From NCBI RefSeq assembly GCF_003955715.1, contig NZ_CP034463.1, forward strand, positions 9,114,001 to 9,178,000: a stretch of 64,000 bases of DNA, in the 5' to 3' direction. A program made the position numbers and the translations under genes. The notes beneath the pieces are model-generated. The model saw only the letters and a program-made list of their open reading frames with translations. It made no database searches and was not told where the DNA came from. The DNA is from Streptomyces aquilus (GTDB lineage Bacteria; Actinomycetota; Actinomycetes; Streptomycetales; Streptomycetaceae). Positions 51,227 through 59,798 of the stretch are shown here, piece by piece (positions within the stretch are counted from its first letter, which is position 1; each line of letters opens with the position of its first letter).

Positions 51227-53584
51227 TCAGATCTCGAACTCCGGCACCCGGATGTCCAGCACGCACACGTCGTCGCGCCGCTCCTCTTCGAGCAGGTCCG
51301 TCAGCAGGGGGCGCAGCGAGCCGGGCCCGTCGGCCGGGTGGCTCAGGACCGCCTCCGAGAGCCGCTTCAGTCCCCGGTCGATGCCCTCCGACGGCCGCTC
51401 CACCAGCCCGTCCGTGTAGAGCAGCAGCCGGTCGCCCGGTTCCAGCCGGATGTCGGCCTCCTCGAAGGCCGGTGAGGCACTCGCCCCGAGCAGCATGCCG
51501 CCCGGCCGCTCCAGATAGCGGACCTCGCCGCCGCGGTGCAGCAACGGCGGCGGATGCCCGGCCTGGGCCCACACCAGCCGGTGCTCGGCGGGGGAGTAGC
51601 GGGCCAGGACCATGGTGGCCGTGCCGTGCGAGTCGCGGGAGTGCAGCAGCAGGGTGTTGAGCCGGGCCAGCGCGCCGGTCAGCGAGGAGCCGGTGATGAC
51701 CATGCCCTTGGCGGTGAACCGGAGCTGGGCCATGGTGGCGACGGCGTCGAGGCCGTGCCCGGCGACGTCGCCGACCACGAACAGGGCGTCGCCGTCGGGG
51801 AGTTCGATGGCGCTGAACCAGTCTCCGCCGACATGGACCCCCGACTGGGCGGGCAGATAGGCGACTTCGACGCGCAGCCCGGACAACCGCAGCGGGCGGG
51901 TGGGCAACGGGAGCAGCGCGTGCTGGAGGCTGGCGGCGAGGGTGCGCTCGGCGCGCAGGACGTCGTGCTGCGTGAGCATGGCCTGCTCGCTCTCGACGAG
52001 GGCCAGTTCGGCGCTGCGCTGCGCGGTGAGGTCCTGGAGGAAGCCGTGCACCTCGACCGGGCTGCCGTGCACGTCCGTGACCGCCTCGGCGACGATCCGC
52101 AGGTGCCGGACGCCGTCCGCGGCCCTGATCCGGAAGGGCATGGCGAGCGGTCGGCCGCGGCGCACGAGTTCCCCGACGGCGCGGGCCAGCGCGGGCACGT
52201 CCTCGGCCAGCGCGAGTTCGGGCAGCGCGGTGATCCGCAGCGGGCCGTCGGCGGGATCGCGGTCGAGGACGGCGTAGACCTGGGAGGACCAGCCCACCTC
52301 GTGGGTGAGCAGGTTCCAGTTCGCCCAGCCGAGGTTGCCGAGCCGTTGGACGTCGGCGAGCCGTTGCTCCTGGAGGTCGGAGGAGTCGTGGCGGATCCAG
52401 GTGACGGTGAGCGCGTCGCCCAGTTTCGCCACCCGCACCGTGTAGGTGGACAGTTCGGCGACCCCGGCGACCATCGCCTGCTGGACGAAGGGCTCGCCGT
52501 CGTACGGTTCGCCGGTGGCCAGCGTGTGCAGGCAGCCGTGCCACAGGGGTTCGCCCGCGAGGTCGGGGAAGCACTCCAGGAGCCGCAGGCCGATCAGTTC
52601 GCGGCCGGTGCGGCCGAGTGCGTCGAACGCCTCCGCGGACGCGGCGGCGATGCGGTAGTCCTCGACCTCGCCGGACGTGGCACGCAGCGGGCTGAGCAGC
52701 AGACTGGCGCCGGGCAGTGCGTCGAACACCTCCTGCACGGGGCTGGCGCCGGTCGGCTCGGTGCGGGCGTCGAAGGCGCGCAGCCGGCCGGAGCACAGCT
52801 GGGCGGCCGCCAGGAGGTGCTCCCGTTCGTGCGCGGCGAACGGCCCGCCCCGGGCGCGCAGGAAGCCGATGCAGATCTCGGCCGCCTCCCGCGCGACCAC
52901 GGGCACCCAGGCGCGGGACCGCCAACGCTCGGGAGGGTCGCCGATCAGGAGGTGCCGCCCGCTGTCCGAGCCGAGGTCCTCCAGCCAGAGGGGCTCCCGG
53001 TTCCGGAGCGCTTCGAGTGCGGCGATCCCGCTGACCGGCGGCACCCGGCGCCACTGGGCGGCGAGCCTGTCGTCGATGCCGGCGTGCCCGATCAGTTCCA
53101 GGCCCCCGGCGGGCAGCTGCGCGAAGATCATGATCGCGTCGGCCTCGGCGCCCGGCGACAGGTGTTCCAGCAGGCAGCGGGCCAGGTCCTGAGGAGTGCC
53201 CACGCGGACCAGGGCCTTGCCGAGCCGGCCGAGGTCGGCCGTGCTGCGCAGGGCGAACGGGACCTCGGGCAGGGCGGAACGGGGACCGGGGGCGGGCACC
53301 GCGACGGTCAGCGGCGGCACCAGCTCGCCGAGGGTGAGCCAGCACTCCTCGAGCAGCGTGCGGTGGGCGGCCTTCGCCCGCTTGGCCAGCTCCTCCCCGG
53401 CGGCGTCCGGGGAACAGCCGGTCAGGGCCATCACGGCCCCCTTCGCCCGCTCCACGACCGCCGAGGTCGCAGCCTGGTCCCGCAACCGGTCCATCTCGGC
53501 ACGCTGTCTGGCGACGATCTTGGCCAATGCGACCGTGTCGGGCGTGGAACCGGAATCCGGAGGGATGGCGGGCTCGCTCGTCAC
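51227..53584 (-). CDS. ANTAR-GAF-PAS-PP2C (SpoIIE-type) regulatory phosphatase
   Basis: A 785-residue cytosolic signalling protein. Residues about 20-85 match an ANTAR-like helical RNA-binding module (VVERAKGAVMALTGCSPDAAGEELAKRAK). A GAF-like region follows (about 125-250). PAS-like parts carry TLATGEPYDGEPFV and VHGFLQDLTAQRSAELALVESEQAM. The C-terminal PP2C domain has HVGGDWFSAIELPDGDALFVVGDVAGHG, the metal Asp/Gly block, and GDRLLLYTDGLVERP. It probably dephosphorylates an anti-sigma-factor antagonist. GTG 53584 is used; MVRC at 53614 is the alternative. No antagonist gene is adjacent. Confidence 0.85.
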   Translation of the reverse strand: MTSEPAIPPDSGSTPDTVALAKIVARQRAEMDRLRDQAATSAVVERAKGAVMALTGCSPDAAGEELAKRAKAAHRTLLEECWLTLGELVPPLTVAVPAPGPRSALPEVPFALRSTADLGRLGKALVRVGTPQDLARCLLEHLSPGAEADAIMIFAQLPAGGLELIGHAGIDDRLAAQWRRVPPVSGIAALEALRNREPLWLEDLGSDSGRHLLIGDPPERWRSRAWVPVVAREAAEICIGFLRARGGPFAAHEREHLLAAAQLCSGRLRAFDARTEPTGASPVQEVFDALPGASLLLSPLRATSGEVEDYRIAAASAEAFDALGRTGRELIGLRLLECFPDLAGEPLWHGCLHTLATGEPYDGEPFVQQAMVAGVAELSTYTVRVAKLGDALTVTWIRHDSSDLQEQRLADVQRLGNLGWANWNLLTHEVGWSSQVYAVLDRDPADGPLRITALPELALAEDVPALARAVGELVRRGRPLAMPFRIRAADGVRHLRIVAEAVTDVHGSPVEVHGFLQDLTAQRSAELALVESEQAMLTQHDVLRAERTLAASLQHALLPLPTRPLRLSGLRVEVAYLPAQSGVHVGGDWFSAIELPDGDALFVVGDVAGHGLDAVATMAQLRFTAKGMVITGSSLTGALARLNTLLLHSRDSHGTATMVLARYSPAEHRLVWAQAGHPPPLLHRGGEVRYLERPGGMLLGASASPAFEEADIRLEPGDRLLLYTDGLVERPSEGIDRGLKRLSEAVLSHPADGPGSLRPLLTDLLEEERRDDVCVLDIRVPEFEI

Positions 53585-53684
53585 GCCAAGAGCATCGCAC
53601 ACGCAGCGCACCACGACGGCGGTCTTGCCGGGACCGTCTTCGCTCGACAGCGCCGGCTCGGGGAGCTTTCGCCGACGTGCGGCG

Positions 53685-54068
53685 TCAGCGCCCGGCGCTG
53701 TGGTCGATCAGGGCGCCGGTGACCGCGCGGACGCTGCGCGCGATGTGCTGGAGCTGCATCACTTCTGCCGCGTACAGCTTGATCGTGTGCTCGATGACCG
53801 ACTCGGGCAGTCCGAGCCCCGGCAGGTCGGCGCGGGCCGTCTGCAGGGCGGTGCGGGCGACCCGGATCTCGTGCTGGACCTGGATCTGCGCATGCCGGGC
53901 GAGCAGGACGGGGTGGCGGATGAGCGCCGGGTAGCTGGCGTAGCGCGCCGGCACCAGCTCGCGCAGCCACCGGGCGGCCGAGCGCTCCCAGTCGTAGCTG
54001 CCGGGCGGCTTGACCTGGCAGGGCCAGTCCGGGCTGATGCGTGTCGTCGTCGTCACAGTCATGGTCAT
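53685..54068 (-). CDS. Hypothetical helical protein
   Basis: A 127-residue protein without a recognised domain. It opens MTMTVTTTTRISPDWPCQVKPPGSYDWERSAARWLRELVPARY. The rest is predicted alpha-helical (HAQIQVQHEIRVARTALQTA, ESVIEHTIKLYAAEVMQLQHIARSV). ATG 54068 is favoured; ATG 54062 is in frame and also has GGAAG upstream. It is 100 bp upstream of the phosphatase gene in the same direction, so a link is possible. Confidence 0.7.
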   Translation of the reverse strand: MTMTVTTTTRISPDWPCQVKPPGSYDWERSAARWLRELVPARYASYPALIRHPVLLARHAQIQVQHEIRVARTALQTARADLPGLGLPESVIEHTIKLYAAEVMQLQHIARSVRAVTGALIDHSAGR

Positions 54069-54515
54069 CGCTTCCGGGTGTGCGGCGTCGTGTGGGGTGG
54101 TCCGACGGTTTTTGGGCGGCCCCGGCCTAGGGGATGACCGGGGCCGCCGCCACGGGCGCTCGCGCAGGCGATGCCCGACCGGGCATCCGGGGCGCCGACG
54201 CGGGTAGGAGACGGCGGGCTTCGGATGTCCGTGCTGGAGCCCGGGCCGGCAGACGGTGCCCACGCGGAGGGCGGTGCTGGGTGCGCATGGGCGGACGGTC
54301 GGCTTTCTACGGGCAGGAAATGCGGGGTGTGGCGGCTGTGGGGACGGGGGTGCGGAACGCCTCCCGGGAGCGGCCCGGTCGCGATCCGTGAGCAGTATTT
54401 ATATATGCCGTCCTCTTTGCAAGACGTATGAAAACATTCATGCGTGATATGGGCCGGTTGATCCCTTTGTGAGTTCGTTCGTCGGGAGTGGCCGAAGGGG
54501 CCGGAGAGTGCGGGG
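54069..54515. other. 447-bp non-coding gap with AT-rich patch and a dyad
   Basis: No convincing gene; open frames here have poor codon look. Bases 54395-54450 are strikingly AT-rich (tatttatatatgcc). The inverted repeat CGTATGAA/AACA/TTCATGCG lies at 54425-54444. This may be a promoter or regulatory spot, perhaps for the RpiR-type regulator nearby, but nothing shows what it drives. Confidence 0.5.
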
Positions 54516-55439
54516 TCAGTCCCGCAGGAAGAACTGGTGCTGCTCGGAGATCTGCTCGTACTCCTCGAGCCGCGCCTGGGTGCGCTCGGGGTCGGCGTCG
54601 GTCATGGCCTGGAGCAGCGCGGCGGCCATCACGCCGGGGGCGGCGTAGGAGTCGAAGACCAGGCGGGAGCCGGTGCCGGTGGCGAAGACGACGTCCGCCT
54701 CGTCGGCGACCGGCCCGAGCGCCAGGTCGGTGATGAGCGCGACCTTCAGACCCGCGCTGCGCGCGACCCGCACCGCCGTGAGCGTCTCCTGCGCGTGCCG
54801 GGGCATCGAGAACGCCAGCACCCAGGTGCCGCCCGCCTCACGGGACTGGAGCAGCGCGTCGTAGGCGACGCTCCCGCCCAGCGTCACCAGCCGCACGTCG
54901 GGATGGACGCGCCGGGCCGCGTAGGCGAAGTACTCCGCCAGCGACACCGAGATGCGCACCCCGAGGACGGTCAGCGGTGTCGACGCCGACAGCTCGCGGC
55001 CGATGTGGATGACCTGGTCGGGGTCGGCGAAGTCGCGGCGCAGGTTCTCCAGGTTCTCGATCTCGGCGTCGACCGCGGCCTGGAGTTCGTTGCCGCGGTT
55101 CTCCTCGGCCGCCGCGGGCCCGCCGGCCAGCGTGCCCAGCGCGATCGACTGCAACTTCTCGCGCAGCGCCGGGTAGCCGCTGAACCCCACCGCCGCCGCG
55201 AACCGTGTCACCGAGGGCTGGCTGACGCCGACGCGCTCCGCGAGATCGGTGATCGAAAGGAACGCCGCCTCGGTGATGTGCTCGATCAGATACTGCGCGA
55301 TCCGGCGCTGCCCCGGAGACAGCCGCGGCCGGTCGAAGAGAGTCCTGAGCTGGGAAGTCGGTGCGGCCTCCGCTTCCGGAACCGACTTCCCCGAAGTGAT
55401 CGCGGATGCCTGCGCACGTGCCTGTTGCAGCGACGGCAC
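54516..55439 (-). CDS. MurR/RpiR-family transcriptional regulator
   Basis: A 307-residue regulator. The HTH_6 region is RRIAQYLIEHITEAAFLSITDLAERVGVSQPSVTRFAAAVGFSGYPALREKLQ. The C-terminal SIS domain (about 135-275) reads PLTVLGVRISVSLAEYFAYAARR, AFSMPRHAQETLTAVRVARSAGLKVALITD, and senses phosphosugars. I start at GTG 55439: AAAGGAG precedes it by 8 bases, which makes the upstream GTG at 55463 less likely. No sugar-phosphate enzyme gene is directly next to it. Confidence 0.88.
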   Translation of the reverse strand: MPSLQQARAQASAITSGKSVPEAEAAPTSQLRTLFDRPRLSPGQRRIAQYLIEHITEAAFLSITDLAERVGVSQPSVTRFAAAVGFSGYPALREKLQSIALGTLAGGPAAAEENRGNELQAAVDAEIENLENLRRDFADPDQVIHIGRELSASTPLTVLGVRISVSLAEYFAYAARRVHPDVRLVTLGGSVAYDALLQSREAGGTWVLAFSMPRHAQETLTAVRVARSAGLKVALITDLALGPVADEADVVFATGTGSRLVFDSYAAPGVMAAALLQAMTDADPERTQARLEEYEQISEQHQFFLRD

Positions 55440-55563
55440 GGGTGCGTCTCCTTTGTCTTCCACAGTGCCTCAACATAGCTCACGCACCGCCGTGACCAGG
55501 GGTTGTGGACCGGCCCCCGGAGCCCGGCGGACGCTTGCTCAAGTGGCTCACGAGGGACGGGCG

Positions 55564-57591
55564 TCATCGTCGATAGACCGTGATCGAATGACCAATATGG
55601 TCGATCGAACGGGCGCTGTCGATCAGTTCGGCCAGCCGGCCCGTGGCCTTCGCGGCCGCCGAGTCCGACACGACCAGCAGTCCGCGCACCTCGGCCGCCG
55701 GCACCTTGCGCGGATCGGCCGCCTCGATGCCGTAGTAGGACGGCACTCCGGCGCCCTTGTACACGAGCCAGATCCGCTCGCCCCGGTACCGCTCCCGCAG
55801 CCGGTCGGCGAGCCGCCCCAGATCCTGGCCCCAGTCCACGTTGGAGTCGTGCAGCCGCAGATGCGTCTGGTCCGGACCCCCGAACGCCTCGTTGGAGTAC
55901 GGCAGATAGAAGGGATACGTCCGCAGCGAACTGCCCGCCACGAACAGCACCAGCACCCCGGCCACCGCCGCCGCCCACCGCCACCGCACCGCGAGCACCC
56001 CGGCCGCCGCCACCGCCAGGAACATCGGCACGAAGATCGCGTACCGGGTGCCGAAGTCCCGTGAGCCGGTCATGGCCGCGCCGAGCAGCACGGCGGTGGG
56101 CACCAGCAGATAGGGCGCCGCGGGCCGCAACCGCCGTACCGCCACGACCGCGACGGCACCGGCGGCCCACAGGGCGAGCATGCCGAGGGGCGTCTTCACC
56201 AGCAGCGCGGCCGGCAGGTAGTACCAGAGGGACCCGGTGTAGAGCCGCCCGAACAGGAAGCCCTGCCAGGGATAGTCCTCGAACCCGAACTGCACCCGCA
56301 TCCCGTCCCGGTAGGCCTCCGGGAACGGCAGCAGATCGACGAGCACCGCGCGCAGCCCGTGCACGGCCGGCACCGGCTGCTGCGACGTCCACCGCAGCCG
56401 CGGATCGACCACGAGATACGACGCCCATACGACGACCAGGGCGCCCAGCACGACGACGCCGGCGCCGCCCAAGGCCCGCAGCAGCGTCCGGTGCCGACTC
56501 CGCACGCCCGGCGCGATGCGACCCGCGAGCGGGGTGATGCCATCGGCGGCCGGTGCGATGCCGCTTGCGACTTGCGTGTTGCGATCGGCGGCCGGTGCGA
56601 TGCCGCCTGCGACTTGCCTGTTGCCATCCGCGATCGGCGCGACGCCGCTTGCGCCCGGCGCGATGCCACCCGCGCCCGCGGTGATGCCGTCCCCGTCCGC
56701 CGCCGAGCCGCCCGCGACCGCCGCCACTCCCTCCGCGCCCCCCGTCGCGCGACCCGCCACCGCCGCCGCACCCTCCCCGTCCGCCGCCGAGCCGCCCGCG
56801 CCCCCCGCCGCACCCTCCGCAGCCGGTGCCACGCCCCCCGCGCTGCGTTCCCCAGCGTCGGCGTCGGCGTCCGCGTGCCATACCGACCACGCCGCGAGCG
56901 CCAGCAGCACCGGAACCGCCGCCAGCGTGCTCATCTTCGTGGCCAGCGCGGCCCCCGCCGCCACCCCGGCGAGCGGCACGTACAGCCGGGGGCGGCGTCG
57001 GGCCCGCCACAGCAGCCACACCGACGTCAGCAGGAACCCGGCCGCCGGAACGTCGAGGGTCGCGAGGGAGCCATGGGCGATGAGGTCGGGGGAGAAGGCG
57101 TACAGGGCGAGCGCCACCACCCCGCCCGCCGGGCCCATGAGGTCACGCGCGAACGCGAACGCGACCAGCCCGAACGCCAGCGTCAGCGCGATCACCGGCA
57201 ACCGGGCCCAGAACATCACCCGCCAGGGATCGTTGCCGGACTCGTACAGCAGATGCCGCCCTACCTGCCCCTGGTCGCCGGCGAAGGACGGATCGTAGTG
57301 CGGGTCGGCGATCGCCAGGCCGGCCGCGACGACCAGCTTTCCCAACGGCGGGTGCTCGGGGTTGTAGCGGACGCGGTGCTCGTGGAGATAGTCGGTGGCC
57401 GTGGCCACGTACACGGGCTCGTCGATGGTCGGCGTCTGCTGCACCGCCGTCGTCACCATCGCGACGGCCATCTGGGCGAGCAGCACGCACACCAGGAGCG
57501 GCACGAGCCAGGGCCGCCGTCGCGGTGGGCGCGCGGGGACGGTGGGGAGGGGCTCCCGGTCCAGGACCGTGTGCAGTTCGCGCGCCATCAT
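55564..57591 (-). CDS. GT39-type membrane glycosyltransferase with low-complexity insert
   Basis: A 675-residue integral membrane protein of the PMT/ArnT (GT-C) fold. The catalytic acidic pair lies in PTIDEPVYVATATDYL (Asp57/Glu58) after the first helix. RYNPEHPPLGKL is the family motif. HLRLHDSNVDWGQDLGRLAD is the late extracytoplasmic helix. Glycosylation of exported proteins or lipids with a polyprenyl-phosphate sugar is expected. Residues about 241-365 form a Gly/Ala-rich repeat insert (GGIAPAADRNTQVASGIAPAADG) between two helices, not found in typical members. Start ATG 57591; ATG 57588 is in frame too. Confidence 0.88.
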   Translation of the reverse strand: MMARELHTVLDREPLPTVPARPPRRRPWLVPLLVCVLLAQMAVAMVTTAVQQTPTIDEPVYVATATDYLHEHRVRYNPEHPPLGKLVVAAGLAIADPHYDPSFAGDQGQVGRHLLYESGNDPWRVMFWARLPVIALTLAFGLVAFAFARDLMGPAGGVVALALYAFSPDLIAHGSLATLDVPAAGFLLTSVWLLWRARRRPRLYVPLAGVAAGAALATKMSTLAAVPVLLALAAWSVWHADADADAGERSAGGVAPAAEGAAGGAGGSAADGEGAAAVAGRATGGAEGVAAVAGGSAADGDGITAGAGGIAPGASGVAPIADGNRQVAGGIAPAADRNTQVASGIAPAADGITPLAGRIAPGVRSRHRTLLRALGGAGVVVLGALVVVWASYLVVDPRLRWTSQQPVPAVHGLRAVLVDLLPFPEAYRDGMRVQFGFEDYPWQGFLFGRLYTGSLWYYLPAALLVKTPLGMLALWAAGAVAVVAVRRLRPAAPYLLVPTAVLLGAAMTGSRDFGTRYAIFVPMFLAVAAAGVLAVRWRWAAAVAGVLVLFVAGSSLRTYPFYLPYSNEAFGGPDQTHLRLHDSNVDWGQDLGRLADRLRERYRGERIWLVYKGAGVPSYYGIEAADPRKVPAAEVRGLLVVSDSAAAKATGRLAELIDSARSIDHIGHSITVYRR
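56497..56871 (-). repeat. Degenerate repeats coding the Gly/Ala-rich insert of the GT39 protein
   Basis: About 375 bp of imperfect in-frame repeats. A clear pair is the segment around 56545-56615, in which GGTGCGATGCCGCyTGCGACTTGCsTGTTGC units recur with a period near 51 bp. Other parts are GCC/GCG-rich. The frame is kept through all copies. Confidence 0.75.
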
Positions 57592-57683
57592 CCGCCCCGC
57601 GATGACCGGGGCCGCACGGGAGCGGGAGCGATGCGAGGACGCCTCATGCGCCTACTCTGCATCAGCTCCCGCCCCGCGGGACG

Positions 57684-59618
57684 TCACCGCTTCAGGAGTC
57701 GTACCGACAGACCTTCCGCCGTGTAGACGGGTACGGCCCGCAGCGTCTCGGAGTTCAGCTCCACGCGGTCGAACCGGCCGCGCAGTCCCGCCGCGCTCAG
57801 CACGCGGACCACGCTGCCGGCGGTCGGCGGCTTCTCGGCGTCCAGGTGCAGCGACAGCACGCTGCCCGCGCCGAGCACCGCGCGCCGCGTGACCTCCAGC
57901 GCGGGACCGCGGCCCGAGCGCAGGGTGACGTCGAGCGTGGCGGACTCCTGGGCGTAACCGCCGTGGATCTGGACCGACTTGGCCGTCGCCACCGTCAGCG
58001 TGCCGCCCGAGACGCGGACGCCGCCGTGGCCGAGGGCGTGCGCGGAGGCCGCGGCCAGGACGCCCTCCTTCATGACGGTGCCGCCCGTGTAGCGGTTGTG
58101 GCCGGTCAGGGTGAGCGTGCCGGTGCCCCGCTTGGTCAGGCCGCCGCAGCCGTCGATGTCGTTGCGCCAGCTGTCGGCAGCCTGGAAGCCGCCGGCCGAC
58201 GCGTCGAGCGTGACGGTGACGTCCGTGTCGAAGGAGCCGTAGCCGTCCGCCGCGGCGAACAGGTTGAGGCGGCCCCACTGCTCGAAGCCGTCCAGCAGGA
58301 CGTACCCCGAGGGCAGCGCGGTCGAGCGCAGCACCTCGCGCCGCTGGTCGGCGTCCAGGTAGGGCAGCCGGGTCTCCAGCAGCACCTCGGCGCCCTTGGG
58401 CACGGACAGCGGCTCGCTGCGGCCGTGCCGGGTGAGGACGTACGTCAACTTGGGTGTGACCAGGCGGGCGTTGGCGTCGCGGTCGGCGTAGGCGTCGCCG
58501 GTCTCCGGGTGGGCGTAGGCGAAGAGGGTGTCCGCCGTGGTGCCGGTCTTCGCCTGGAAGTAGGCGAGGGCCTGGGCGCGGGCGGCGGCCTTGAGGTCGG
58601 CGTTCGCCGGGTCGGCCAGCGTGGCCGCGGCGAGGGCGGTGGCCATGATGCGGCCGCCCATGACGTCGACCGTGGAGTGCATGCCCGCCATGATCCGGGT
58701 GTGGCTGAGCTCGAAGGCCCGCGTCACCAGCTCCTGGAAACGCTCCGGTACGGCGTACGCGTAGGCCAGACCCGCCAGGTGGAAGGCGTTGGTGTGGCCG
58801 CTGGGGAAGCCGCCGTCGTCGGTCGGGGAGGTGTTGCGCTGGCGCAGCAGCTGGGGTGCGACGACCACCTCGGAGTCGTACACGGGGAAGCCGAGCGCGT
58901 CCTTCGCCCCGGTGTCGACGACCTCGCTGTCCTCGTTCATGCGCCAGGGACGCGGGTACTGGTAGGCGTACTTGGACGGGTTGCCCGAGGCCCAGTTGCC
59001 GCGCAGTGTGTCGACCAGTTCGGCGACCTTGCCGAGCGTGGAGTCGTGCGAGCCGGCGCCGAGCGCCGAGCCGGCCGGGGCGTCCGCGGGGACCGCGTCG
59101 TCGATCTTGGCGGGCGGTGTGCCGTCCGGGGCGCTGGTGATCGACGTGACGGCCTTGGCGCCCGCCTTGTACAGGTCGGCCAGCGGCCCCAGGCCCGCGA
59201 TCATCGCGTAGCTCTGGTGCTGGCGGTCGTAGAGGAACGCCTCCTTCGCCTGTGCGTCCGTGCGCGCGCCGGTGATGCGGGCGCAGTAGCGCATGTTGGC
59301 GCGCAGGATCTCGGGCCGGAGAGGTGTGCCGGTGTTCCAGGCGCCGCCCGTCTTCCATATCTGCGCGAAGCCGCCGAGCGCACGGACCACCGCGTTGGTC
59401 TCGGGCGTGAGGTTCGTCGGGAGGTTGGTCTTGTAGTCGTCGACGAACGCGAGTGGGGCCGTAGCGGCCTTGGCGTCGGCGGCGCCCAGCCAGGAGGCGA
59501 AGGTGGGCGCGGCCAGCACACCGGCCGAGACGCCCAGGGAGGTGCGGAGGAACCCCCTTCTGCTCGGGGCGAGTTCAGTGGCCGGCGTGTGCGAGCGGGG
59601 CCCGGCGGTGGACGGCAT
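57684..59618 (-). CDS. Tat-exported PAP2-superfamily phosphatase/haloperoxidase with autotransporter-type repeat
   Basis: A 644-residue secreted enzyme. The twin-arginine signal is SRRGFLRTSLG. The PAP2 domain carries GGFPSGHTNAF (His275) and SHTRIMAGMHSTVDV (Arg308, His314, Asp318), the C2/C3 motifs of acid phosphatases and vanadium haloperoxidases. The C-terminal third has an autotransporter-associated beta-strand repeat (TKRGTGTLTLTGHNRYTGGTVMKEG), unusual in a Gram-positive. Dephosphorylation of an extracellular phosphoester is the likely job; the vanadium alternative cannot be excluded. ATG 59618. Confidence 0.85.
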   Translation of the reverse strand: MPSTAGPRSHTPATELAPSRRGFLRTSLGVSAGVLAAPTFASWLGAADAKAATAPLAFVDDYKTNLPTNLTPETNAVVRALGGFAQIWKTGGAWNTGTPLRPEILRANMRYCARITGARTDAQAKEAFLYDRQHQSYAMIAGLGPLADLYKAGAKAVTSITSAPDGTPPAKIDDAVPADAPAGSALGAGSHDSTLGKVAELVDTLRGNWASGNPSKYAYQYPRPWRMNEDSEVVDTGAKDALGFPVYDSEVVVAPQLLRQRNTSPTDDGGFPSGHTNAFHLAGLAYAYAVPERFQELVTRAFELSHTRIMAGMHSTVDVMGGRIMATALAAATLADPANADLKAAARAQALAYFQAKTGTTADTLFAYAHPETGDAYADRDANARLVTPKLTYVLTRHGRSEPLSVPKGAEVLLETRLPYLDADQRREVLRSTALPSGYVLLDGFEQWGRLNLFAAADGYGSFDTDVTVTLDASAGGFQAADSWRNDIDGCGGLTKRGTGTLTLTGHNRYTGGTVMKEGVLAAASAHALGHGGVRVSGGTLTVATAKSVQIHGGYAQESATLDVTLRSGRGPALEVTRRAVLGAGSVLSLHLDAEKPPTAGSVVRVLSAAGLRGRFDRVELNSETLRAVPVYTAEGLSVRLLKR

Positions 59619-59798
59619 GCGGCTGCCTCTCTTGAGTTCTGCTCTTGAGTTCCTCGGCCGTGCGGCCGGGGGAGTCGTGCGAAGGACCGCCGTGCGGCGC
59701 GGGAGGACGGACGGGCCGTATGCGCTTTCTGCGGCGTACGAGCGAAGATCTACGGGCGAGTTGTGTCGGACGGGGGTGGGCCCGGCGTCCGACGGGTG

